Shown: in pieces, positions 26,278 to 34,358 of the stretch | Numbering within the stretch: position 1 is the first letter of the stretch | How the letters are laid out: the number at the start of each line of letters is the position of its first letter | Source of the DNA: Paenibacillus dokdonensis | Lineage (GTDB): Bacteria; Bacillota; Bacilli; Paenibacillales; Paenibacillaceae | Assembly: GCF_004916975.1 (NCBI RefSeq) | Contig: NZ_STGQ01000001.1 | Coordinates: forward strand, 1,450,993 to 1,514,992 | DNA length: 64,000 bases | Direction of reading: 5' to 3' | The notes under the pieces: model-generated | Databases searched by the model: none | What the model was told of the DNA's origin: nothing | The model's input: the letters and a program-made list of their open reading frames with translations, nothing else | Position numbers and translations under genes: made by a program

Positions 26278-26304
26278 GACATGTTTACGCACGAGTGATA
26301 CATT
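26276..26304 (+). promoter_or_regulatory. Sigma-A promoter of the type VII secretion operon
   Basis: TTGACA (26276-26281), 17-base spacer, TACATT (26299-26304), 61 bases before the yukD-like start. The rest of 26001-26260 is AT-rich with no other feature that I can support. Confidence 0.8.
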
Positions 26305-26365
26305 ATCATAGAAGTTATTGTATCTTATGAATCATAGATTTACAGAGAATGAGAGGTGTAAAATA

Positions 26366-26740
26366 TTGATTCTGACCGTCATCAAAAGCCGCCAGCAAAG
26401 AGATTGGTTTGATATAGATGTACCGGACGACTATCCCGTCATTCAATTGAAGGAAATGCTGGGAATGAGGGTGCACGGGGAAGCGCCTCAAGCCGGCCAA
26501 CAATATATATTGGAAGGAAAATTTCCGGACGGGCTCTGGTTTACGATTCGTGATTCTCAGGATATCGCCGAAGCAGGCCTTCGGGAAGGCAGCCTGGTAA
26601 GGCTTCAGCGCGCTTTCTCCACAACGGATGAAGAGGCTCCAGTATATGGGAAGAGGAGCCTGTTTCAACATGAGGTCTATTGGGGTAATGGGGGATTAAG
26701 AGAGCAACTTTGGAGAAAAAAACACGTACAAAATACATAG
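26366..26740 (+). CDS. yukD: YukD/EsaB-type ubiquitin-like protein of type VII secretion
   Basis: 124 residues: residues 1-80 fit the YukD beta-grasp fold (MILTVIKSRQQRDWFDIDVP; YILEGKFPDG; LREGSLVRLQ), followed by a 40-residue tail not present in short YukD proteins. TTG start at 26366 after GAGAGGTG; upstream in-frame codons have no ribosome site. YukD/EsaB is a cytosolic accessory of the Firmicute type VII system. First gene of the operon, directly before the EssC-type ATPase. Confidence 0.85.
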   Translation: MILTVIKSRQQRDWFDIDVPDDYPVIQLKEMLGMRVHGEAPQAGQQYILEGKFPDGLWFTIRDSQDIAEAGLREGSLVRLQRAFSTTDEEAPVYGKRSLFQHEVYWGNGGLREQLWRKKHVQNT

Positions 26741-26775
26741 AACGTTTTGGAAGCTAAAGGAGGAGCTGACGCATC

Positions 26776-29700
26776 GTGAATGTGTTGTATCAACGCTCGC
26801 CAAGAATCAAGCCAACGCTGAAAGAAGAGAATATCGAAATATTGAGACCGCAGAATGAGCCAAACAAGCCTTCTTTCTCTCTCATTTCCATTCTACTTCC
26901 GGCGGTAATGACGATATTCAGCATTGGATTTTATATATATATGAATCTGACCGGAAAGATGGGCAATTCGAGCTTTATTATGTTTCAGATGGTTTCTGTC
27001 ATGATGATGCTGACATCTTACACGATTCCTTTCTTCGTCTATCTAGGCAACAAGAAGAAATATAAGGAACAGCTGAAAGAGCGTATCCGCTTATATCATG
27101 TGGAGCTGGACAAACACAGAGAAGAATTAACCATAGGGCATAAGGAACAAGTGAATGTGCTTTTAGAAGTTCACGGTGATCCTGATGTCTGTTTTCATGT
27201 TGTCAAAAACCGGAGCAGCGTGCTGTGGGAACGTTCTTTTGAGGATGATGATTTTCTGCATACGCGTATTGGAACCGGAAATCTTCCCTTTTATATGAAG
27301 GTAAAGGTTCCTCGTCCGGATGGTTATGTAAAAGATCCGCTGATTGAAGCGGCGCAGGAGCTTGCGAATGAATTTGAAACGGTTCCGGATGCTCCGGTAG
27401 CGCTGCCGCTGTTTCAGGCGAAAGTCATTGGTCTCGTGGGTGACCGGGAGACGGTCATGAATTCACTGCGGGTCATCATTGCCCAGATGGCTGTCCGACA
27501 TTCACCGGACGAGGTGAAGCTCGCCGCCTTTTACGAGGAAAAGGATGCAGAGGACTGGGACTGGATGAGATGGCTCCCGCATACATGGGATGAGAACCGG
27601 AGCCAGCGCTATATGTCTGACCGGCGCAGCAGTACCCACCAGCTTGCGGATGAACTGTTCCAGCGCCTGATGCGCCGTAAAACATCACGTAATGAGAAAA
27701 AGAAGAAAACCGTTGAATTGCCGGTACAGCTTGTCCTACTGTCGAGCAGCCAATTGATCGAAGAGGAGCCGCTGCTTCCGCTTTTGCTGGAAGAACCCGG
27801 AGAGGTTGACACCTGCACCATCATTTTGTCGGACCGCAAGGAAGCACTGCCTATGCAATGCCATCTGATCGTGGATGTTAGCAGGGAGCAGGGGCATTAC
27901 TCTTTAAAGCGCGAGGACGGGGCATTTGATCAGATGGGTTTTGTTCCGGATATCCTTACGCTCGAAAGGGCAGAGGCTTTATCGCGTTACATGGCCCCGG
28001 TCCGGTTGAAACGTTCCTTGGCATCGGATATACCGGATGTTCTGTCTCTGTTTGAAATGATGAATATGAAAACCGTATCGGATCTGGATGTGCAGCAGCG
28101 CTGGAAAAATAATCGTTATCCAGACAGCCTCCCGGTCCCGATTGGCGTCCGTGCAGGCGGTAAAAAGATCAATTTGAATATTCATGATAAAATAGAAAGA
28201 CAGGGGCATGGTCCGCATGGTCTGATCGCGGGGACAACCGGGTCAGGTAAAAGTGAGGTTATTCAGTCCATTGTGGCCTCCTTAGCCGCGGAGTTTCATC
28301 CCCATGACCTGTCTTTCATGCTCATTGATTATAAGGGCGGAGGTATGTCCAATACGTTCATCGATCTGCCGCATGTTGTAGGAACGATTACCAATTTAAG
28401 CAGCAGTTTGATGGAAAGAGCCCAAATATCTCTTAAGGCGGAGCTAGTCCGTCGCCAAAAAATATTAAATGATGCCGGAAATTTGCAGCATATCGACGAA
28501 TACTACAAGCAGTTAAGACGTGGAGGGGGAGAACCTCTTCCGCATCTGGTCATTATAATTGATGAATTTGCACAGCTCAAAAAAGATCAGCCTGAGTTCA
28601 TGGATGAACTGATCAGCATAGCGGCTATAGGCCGAACGCTGGGTGTTCATTTGATACTTGCGACTCAGAAACCGGCTGGCGTTGTTGACGATAAAATATG
28701 GAGTAACGCCCGTTTCCGCATTTGTCTGCGCGTACAGGACGAAGGTGACAGCCGGGACATGCTCAAAATTCCGAATGCAGCCTGGATTAATAAGCCGGGA
28801 CGTGGCTACTTACAGGTGGGCAGCGATGAGACTTTTGAAGAAATGCAGTTTGCCTGGAGTGGTGCACCTTATGTGGAACAAACGGATTCGCCGGGACGGA
28901 TCGTCCCGACGGAAATCTCTTTGAACGGAAAACGTGAAAACCTGCTGGCAACCAGCATGTCCGCAGCGAATCTGCAAATGGAGCAGCCGCCAAAGCAGCT
29001 GCAGGTCTTTATAGACAAACTGGCCGAAGCAGCAAGTGAGGCAGGAATCCAGCGTCTTCAGGGACCGTGGCTGCCGCCGCTTCCGGACAGGCTTGAGCTG
29101 GAGGATCTGGCAGTCTTTACAGGAAACCTGCAGGCCCATGAGCTTGAAGGAATCGTGGGTGTGATTGATGATCTGCCTAACCAAAGCCAAAGACCGCTTC
29201 ATATTTCGATGCACCAGGGACACTGGGCAGTATATGGAATGCCGGGTCTTGGCAAGACGACATTTATACAAACTCTGCTGATGTCACTGGCAGGCCGCTA
29301 CTCTCCACTGGCGTGGAATGGCTACATCGTGGATATGGGTCGTATGATGCGTGATTTCACAGGATTGCCGCATATTGGCGGTGTCATGATGGCAGAAGAG
29401 GATGACCGGATTAAACGCTTGTTCCGTTTTCTGGTGAAGACCGTTTCCCGGCGTAAAGAAATGTTTGCCGAGGTAGGCGTAAAAACTGCTGCCGCTTATC
29501 GGCGTTCTCAGATGACCGTTCTTCCGCAGCTGCTCGTGATCATCGATGGTTACTTGAATTTCCGGAATTCATTTCCTGAAGAAAATGAGATGCTGGAATT
29601 TATTTTGCGTGAGGGCGGTAACCTTGGTATCACGTTCATGATCACTTCAAACCGTATATCTGATATTTTTGAAAAAGTACGGAGCAATATTGCCAATGCG

Positions 29701-30765
29701 GCAACCTTTGAACTCGCGGATGCTGCAGATTATTATTATGCCGTTGGCAGACCGGCCAGGAACCCTGGCTCCATGCCTCCGGGCAGAGGTTTAGTGAAAG
29801 GACATATACCACCGCTTGAGTTCCAGGGTGCGCTGCCGGCAGCGGGCGATGATGAAGCAGTGCGTTCCATAGCGCTCCGCAACCAGATTCAGAACATCGC
29901 TCAGCATTATCCAAATGAGCAAGTGCCGAAGATTGAAAAGCTGCCGGAACGTATTCTGCTTCATGAGCTTATGCCGCATGTGGCAAGCTTCAAGCCAGAA
30001 CTTTCGGGGAAATCTTCGTTTAAGGTACCTGTCGGATTGTTTACGGATGATCTGGAGCCCTTTGAACTGGACTTGAAGGAAGGACCTCATTTCATCATTG
30101 CCAGCCCGATGGAGGGAGGGAAAACCTCCTTTTTACTTGCATGGATGCTGTCGTTGGCATATCATTACTCACCGGAACAGATGCTTATGTATACAGTGGA
30201 TTCCCGTTATGGAAGCCGTGGTCTGTCGCAGGTTAAAGAGCTTCCTCATATACAGGGCTGCGCCGCGAGGGAGGAAGAGCTCTCTATTCTGATTGGTCAA
30301 GTATATGAGCAGGTGCAGCGCCGTGGAAGTGAAGAGACGGAAGGACCAGCCATTCTGCTGGTGATCGATGATGCCGACATTCTAGCTAAACAGTTAAATG
30401 ACTTTACTATAAAGGAACAGCTCGGAGCCATTGTGAGACTCGGACGTGACCGGAATGTACATGTTCTGTTATCGGGTGTTCCGGCTGACTTTCCAACGTT
30501 CGGGGTGGAGTGGTTTAATGATGTGAAATCTTGCCAAAGCGGATTTCTATTCGGGACTTTAGACCCTAATGATTTATCGTTCTTTCGGATTCCTTTTTCG
30601 GAGTCCAGTAATGCCCCTGGCAGCTTGAAAATTCTTCCACCGGGACAGGGGTACTACATTAAACGGAAATTTGCCAGGGTTAAAGCTGCAATTCCGTTCG
30701 ATGAACAATGGGACAGCAATAACTGGGTCACAGAAATTCGTGACCGATGGCATGTTGTTGTTTGA
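26776..30765 (+). CDS. essC: Type VII secretion FtsK/SpoIIIE ATPase, EssC/EccC type
   Basis: Motor of the secretion apparatus, 1329 residues. N-terminal motif YQRSPRIKPTLKEENIEIL, two TM helices (~33-57, 66-90), then three ATPase modules. Module 1: Walker A GTTGSGKSE (~485-494), Walker B LVIIIDEFAQL. Module 2: GMPGLGKTT (~820), Walker B LLVIIDGYLNF. Module 3: ASPMEGGKTS (~1110), Walker B ILLVIDDADIL with a weaker P-loop. It has no N-terminal FHA pair, which Staphylococcus/Bacillus EssC carry, and its opening resembles actinobacterial EccC. GTG start after AAAGGAGGAG, 35 bases after yukD. WXG100 substrates are encoded in the same locus. Confidence 0.93.
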   Translation: MNVLYQRSPRIKPTLKEENIEILRPQNEPNKPSFSLISILLPAVMTIFSIGFYIYMNLTGKMGNSSFIMFQMVSVMMMLTSYTIPFFVYLGNKKKYKEQLKERIRLYHVELDKHREELTIGHKEQVNVLLEVHGDPDVCFHVVKNRSSVLWERSFEDDDFLHTRIGTGNLPFYMKVKVPRPDGYVKDPLIEAAQELANEFETVPDAPVALPLFQAKVIGLVGDRETVMNSLRVIIAQMAVRHSPDEVKLAAFYEEKDAEDWDWMRWLPHTWDENRSQRYMSDRRSSTHQLADELFQRLMRRKTSRNEKKKKTVELPVQLVLLSSSQLIEEEPLLPLLLEEPGEVDTCTIILSDRKEALPMQCHLIVDVSREQGHYSLKREDGAFDQMGFVPDILTLERAEALSRYMAPVRLKRSLASDIPDVLSLFEMMNMKTVSDLDVQQRWKNNRYPDSLPVPIGVRAGGKKINLNIHDKIERQGHGPHGLIAGTTGSGKSEVIQSIVASLAAEFHPHDLSFMLIDYKGGGMSNTFIDLPHVVGTITNLSSSLMERAQISLKAELVRRQKILNDAGNLQHIDEYYKQLRRGGGEPLPHLVIIIDEFAQLKKDQPEFMDELISIAAIGRTLGVHLILATQKPAGVVDDKIWSNARFRICLRVQDEGDSRDMLKIPNAAWINKPGRGYLQVGSDETFEEMQFAWSGAPYVEQTDSPGRIVPTEISLNGKRENLLATSMSAANLQMEQPPKQLQVFIDKLAEAASEAGIQRLQGPWLPPLPDRLELEDLAVFTGNLQAHELEGIVGVIDDLPNQSQRPLHISMHQGHWAVYGMPGLGKTTFIQTLLMSLAGRYSPLAWNGYIVDMGRMMRDFTGLPHIGGVMMAEEDDRIKRLFRFLVKTVSRRKEMFAEVGVKTAAAYRRSQMTVLPQLLVIIDGYLNFRNSFPEENEMLEFILREGGNLGITFMITSNRISDIFEKVRSNIANAATFELADAADYYYAVGRPARNPGSMPPGRGLVKGHIPPLEFQGALPAAGDDEAVRSIALRNQIQNIAQHYPNEQVPKIEKLPERILLHELMPHVASFKPELSGKSSFKVPVGLFTDDLEPFELDLKEGPHFIIASPMEGGKTSFLLAWMLSLAYHYSPEQMLMYTVDSRYGSRGLSQVKELPHIQGCAAREEELSILIGQVYEQVQRRGSEETEGPAILLVIDDADILAKQLNDFTIKEQLGAIVRLGRDRNVHVLLSGVPADFPTFGVEWFNDVKSCQSGFLFGTLDPNDLSFFRIPFSESSNAPGSLKILPPGQGYYIKRKFARVKAAIPFDEQWDSNNWVTEIRDRWHVVV

Positions 30766-30781
30766 GGGGAGGTGGCTCATA

Positions 30782-31609
30782 ATGTTGACGATTCATGCTT
30801 CCAAACAGGATACAATTACACTTGATAATAAAGAATTCTTTTTCCTGGCAGGAATTCTGGGTTCGGACCGCCTTTTAGGCATAGAAGACCCTTTTCAAGG
30901 ATATCTGGCGGAGGAAATTGCCGAAGAATGGGATGTCGTCAAAGAATCTCTTCTGGAAAAGGGTTACCTTATAGAGGAAGACAACGGCGTCGAGCTTGCG
31001 ATGCCTCCAAAGGTATTCTCGCGAGTGGCCATAGCAGGTTTAGCTGAACGCTCCTGCTGGTTAAGGTATAAGCAAAATAATGAAACATTCGAAGGTTATT
31101 TGCATGCTACAAATGAACGTGTCGTTCAAGTCTGTAAATCCGAAAGGGATTTTCAATATAAACTTGATGAGCTGGGAACGGTGGATGAGGCATGCGGCAG
31201 ATTGATAGATGAGATGGATTTAAAGGATTATGCCCCTGCGGATACACCGGCCCTGCTGCTCTCCAAAAAGAAATTCGGGGAAATACTCAGCCGCGCTTCG
31301 GCTCTCACTTTGGATGAACTGAGTGATGAGCTTGCCGCGGCTACGAATGATATGGAAGGTTCCATTGCGCTTGCCCGCTGCATGAAATTTCGTACAGTGG
31401 AAGGTGAAATGCACTTGTCCACATGGAATGGAAGCAGCTGGGAGACACAGAATGCCGCATTTGTGGTTAATGATTCAATGAATTGGCTAGTCCGCATGAG
31501 CATGAGCGGGGATCAAGACTGGTTGACAGCCAGTCCTGCCAGCAAACAACAATTTCAAGAGATGCTGCTTCTTTGGCTGAAGCAGTCCGCAGAATCAGAT
31601 GGAAGGTGA
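30782..31609 (+). CDS. Uncharacterised cytosolic protein of the type VII locus
   Basis: 275 residues, no signal or TM. ATG at 30782 with GGAGGTGG 6 bases upstream; starts 16 bases after essC. Its opening (ITLDNKEFFFLAGILGSDRL, then LLEKGYLIEED) recalls the N-terminus of EspG-type ESX chaperones, which bind WXG/PE-PPE substrates, and it lies just before a WXG100-like gene. That parallel rests on short resemblance and position and should be treated as a hypothesis. Confidence 0.7.
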   Translation: MLTIHASKQDTITLDNKEFFFLAGILGSDRLLGIEDPFQGYLAEEIAEEWDVVKESLLEKGYLIEEDNGVELAMPPKVFSRVAIAGLAERSCWLRYKQNNETFEGYLHATNERVVQVCKSERDFQYKLDELGTVDEACGRLIDEMDLKDYAPADTPALLLSKKKFGEILSRASALTLDELSDELAAATNDMEGSIALARCMKFRTVEGEMHLSTWNGSSWETQNAAFVVNDSMNWLVRMSMSGDQDWLTASPASKQQFQEMLLLWLKQSAESDGR

Positions 31610-31615
31610 TGATCC

Positions 31616-32806
31616 GTGCGTATTTCTGTTGAACCGGAAGCACTCCGGGCATTAAGTCGTCAGTTGGAGCAGAGTGGCGAGCAAATCCGCCAAATTACGG
31701 CTTCTTTAAATCAGGCTTTAGGATCGTTAATATGGGAAACTTCTATCCGTCAATCTCTCTTGAATCAGTGGCAAACCGCCAACCAACAGGGAGAGCAGAT
31801 CTATGCCCTGCTTAACGAAATGGGAAGAAATGTGCTTAATAAGGCAGGCCAGTTTCAGACCGCAGATCAGCAGCAGCATTCCATCATGGGCAATTCTGTA
31901 TTCTATAATTCTCCGGTTGCCAGTTTTCGTGCTGCCGGTATTCAAGGCAGCGGTTCGATTCTCCCCGGCTATGGTGGACGCAATGTCCCGATCTCGAATC
32001 CATCTTCTGCAGTTATGGCTGTACAGGGACAAGGATCAAGTGAGGACGGGGTTGATGTCGGCTGGGGCTATCAGGGACCGACTCCGGCAGGCTGGGCATC
32101 GCTAGGCTATGGTGCTCTAATGCTGGGAACGATGGTCAAAAGCGGATTTAATGTCAATATGAGAAATAATGGGGCAGTTGCTACGATCAAGGGCGCGCGT
32201 TCACCATATGCACTGAATGAAGGCATTAAAGGAACACGTTACACGCTCAATAATGCGGCGAAAAATCCCCAGGTTTGGAAATTTGTTGATCCCAAAATCG
32301 CTGCCAAAGAGTCTCTATCGATCAAGGGGATTGGCGGAAAGCTTGGTTACGCTGGACTTTTATTTGATACAGGCGTATCCGGATTTCAGGATTATAAGCG
32401 CGGAGGGGCAAGCCGTGCGGCAGCCAGTGTATTGGTGAACGGAAGCTTGGGTCTAGGGACTTTGGCAAGCAGTGCCGCGATTGGAGCAGCGGTAGGTTCC
32501 GCGGTTCCCGTAGCGGGTACGGCTGTAGGTGCGGTAGTAGGCTTGGCTTCGGGTGTGATCATATCGGCGGTCACCGATATCGAAATTAACGGAAAATCGC
32601 TAAAAACTTATGCAGTGGACGGAGTAGATGCAACGATCGACGGAACGGTTGAAGTGGCGAAGGTTGCAGCGGAAGGGATTGGCCATGCAGCGCAGGAAAC
32701 CTTTCATGCCGTTTCAGACTCCGTAAAAGCCGTATCCCATGGAGCAAGTGAACTCGCAGACCAGGTGAAAAATAAGATCGGCAGTCTGGGCAAGATGTTT
32801 GCCTGA
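31616..32806 (+). CDS. WXG100-like protein with glycine-zipper C-terminus, putative type VII effector
   Basis: 396 residues. Residues 1-90 resemble the locus EsxA (MRISVEPEALRALSRQLEQS; helical hairpin; the turn reads IWETS and not WxG). A Gly/Ser/Pro-rich middle follows, then residues ~272-325 form a long Gly/Ala zipper (SAAIGAAVGSAVPVAGTAVG) able to insert into membranes, and an amphipathic helical tail. This is the architecture of a secreted type VII toxin; TelE of Streptococcus, a glycine-zipper LXG toxin, is the nearest known parallel. GTG start after GGAAGGTG. The next gene is a possible immunity protein. Confidence 0.75.
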   Translation: MRISVEPEALRALSRQLEQSGEQIRQITASLNQALGSLIWETSIRQSLLNQWQTANQQGEQIYALLNEMGRNVLNKAGQFQTADQQQHSIMGNSVFYNSPVASFRAAGIQGSGSILPGYGGRNVPISNPSSAVMAVQGQGSSEDGVDVGWGYQGPTPAGWASLGYGALMLGTMVKSGFNVNMRNNGAVATIKGARSPYALNEGIKGTRYTLNNAAKNPQVWKFVDPKIAAKESLSIKGIGGKLGYAGLLFDTGVSGFQDYKRGGASRAAASVLVNGSLGLGTLASSAAIGAAVGSAVPVAGTAVGAVVGLASGVIISAVTDIEINGKSLKTYAVDGVDATIDGTVEVAKVAAEGIGHAAQETFHAVSDSVKAVSHGASELADQVKNKIGSLGKMFA

Positions 32807-32826
32807 TATAAAGGAGTGAGGGATCG

Positions 32827-33495
32827 TTGAACAGCAGTGTTCCTCAGCAAAAGCAAAGTTCCATAGATGATTTTACCGGGGTTTATCCGCTTCGTATCAT
32901 ACGATCTCAGACCGTGAGTCTGCTACTGCTCCCTAATCTGCTGCTGCTCATTTTAGCCTTTGCAGATCCATTTACCCCTTTATGGGCGTGGGTGCTGCTG
33001 GTTCCGCTGGCGGTATTGGATGTTTTGAGCCTTTTTATTCTGATATCGCCCGGCAGAATGCAAATATTCCATTTGTTGTTTCTGGGAGTGCTTGGAATAC
33101 TGGGCTCAGCAGCCTTTACGGCCGCTGCGAACAAGCTGGCATATGCCACCTTAGGTATGACATCGCCTTGGTTTCTGATCGTATCCGGGGCGGGGTATTT
33201 TCTCGTTTTCGGACTTCTGTATCGGATTCATATGAAGCTTTTATATGGCGGATATTACTCCCGTGATGAAAATGAGACCGTGTCAGGTAATGGCAATGGG
33301 CTAAGAAAGTCACAAGGCATCATACTGGCATGCTCCGGGGCAGGAGTTCTGATCGGGAGTGTGCTCGTCAAAACCTTTGGGGGCTACAACATCAAAGTGA
33401 TGCTGATTATCATGCTTCTTTTACTATTTTCGTTAGCATATATGATGCTTGCCGGTAATCTTCACAAATATATTTTGATGAAGAAGAGAGGCTAA
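32827..33495 (+). CDS. Polytopic membrane protein, candidate immunity protein
   Basis: 222 residues, about six TM helices, hydrophilic N-terminus of ~30 residues. TTG start 20 bases after the putative effector, AAAGGAGTGAGG upstream. No recognised family. Immunity proteins to membrane-active type VII toxins are typically small polytopic proteins encoded directly after the toxin, so this role fits. A structural channel subunit replacing EssA or EsaA is the alternative. Confidence 0.65.
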   Translation: MNSSVPQQKQSSIDDFTGVYPLRIIRSQTVSLLLLPNLLLLILAFADPFTPLWAWVLLVPLAVLDVLSLFILISPGRMQIFHLLFLGVLGILGSAAFTAAANKLAYATLGMTSPWFLIVSGAGYFLVFGLLYRIHMKLLYGGYYSRDENETVSGNGNGLRKSQGIILACSGAGVLIGSVLVKTFGGYNIKVMLIIMLLLLFSLAYMMLAGNLHKYILMKKRG

Positions 33496-33559
33496 TACTT
33501 CAGTCTTTTCCCAGAAAGACGTGTACATATTGTCAATAGAGAGGAAGGTTGAACAAACG

Positions 33560-33838
33560 ATGGAGGAACGGGAACACACGAATTCATTGCTTCCGCTCGG
33601 GTCGGTAGTTCTGCTCAAGGGCGCTCAGAAGAAGTTGATGATTTACGGGCGCAAGCAGATCCAAATGGAAAGTAACACCTTATACGATTATTTGGGTGTT
33701 GTCTATCCGGAAGGATACATCGACCCCAACTATACTTTTTTGTTCAATCATGAGGATATCGACAAGATCGAATTTACCGGATTTTCGAATGATGAGGAAG
33801 AAAGATTTAACAAGCTTCTGGAAGATGTTTCAATTTAG
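33560..33838 (+). CDS. DUF4176 protein, type VII secretion associated
   Basis: 92 residues. SLLPLGSVVLLKGAQKKLMI, YLGVVYPEGY and the FNHEDIDKIEFTGFSNDEE tail are the DUF4176 pattern, a small domain repeatedly found in Firmicute type VII clusters. ATG at 33560 after GAGGAAGG. Exact role unknown. Confidence 0.85.
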   Translation: MEEREHTNSLLPLGSVVLLKGAQKKLMIYGRKQIQMESNTLYDYLGVVYPEGYIDPNYTFLFNHEDIDKIEFTGFSNDEEERFNKLLEDVSI

Positions 33839-33953
33839 TAGGAAGCGGGTATAAAGAATCAGGACTAGCGACTTTAGATGAAATTGGCAAAATATAGTAT
33901 AGTCTAGAACGAAAATAAAAAAGAAAATAATCGAACCTTGAAGGAGGCACATT

Positions 33954-34229
33954 ATGGCAGGACGTATTTTAATTACCCCCGAGCAAGTCGATACGGTAGC
34001 GAACCAATTCAAGCAAAGCGGAGAGCAAAGCCAACAAATCGTCTCCAGCTTGACCCAAGCCATTCATGGCATGGAAGGACAATGGGAAGGGATGACCAAA
34101 CAGCGTTTCTTCCAGGAATTCCAGGAAGCAGGCAAGCAGATGCAATCATTCGTTCAAATTCTCAACAGCATTAGCCAAGAGCTGACTGCAATTGCCCAGA
34201 AATTCCGCACCGTCGACGAAACGCGTTAA
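33954..34229 (+). CDS. esxA: WXG100 protein EsxA
   Basis: 91-residue secreted helical hairpin. The WxG turn is QWEGM at residues 43-47; the C-terminus reads KFRTVDETR, where the usual YxxxD/E export signal has Phe in place of Tyr. ATG preceded by AAGGAGGC. Expected to form dimers recognised by the EssC-type ATPase. A terminator follows, which may allow higher expression of this abundant substrate than of the genes downstream. Confidence 0.95.
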   Translation: MAGRILITPEQVDTVANQFKQSGEQSQQIVSSLTQAIHGMEGQWEGMTKQRFFQEFQEAGKQMQSFVQILNSISQELTAIAQKFRTVDETR

Positions 34230-34285
34230 GGTGTATTTCGATAGGACCAAAGTATTGGGATTGGTACAATCCACTTATAAGCTTA

Positions 34286-34318
34286 GAAACCGGGTGTTCG
34301 TGAACTCCCGGTTTTCTT
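34286..34318 (+). terminator. Terminator between esxA and the kinase gene
   Basis: AAACCGGG-TGTTCGTGAACT-CCCGGTTTTCTT, with an inner GTTC/GAAC pair. Probably partial, tuning expression of the phosphorylation genes. Confidence 0.75.
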
Positions 34319-34358
34319 GCAGTCTATTCTAGTTTTTTGACAAAGAGAGGGGATGTCT

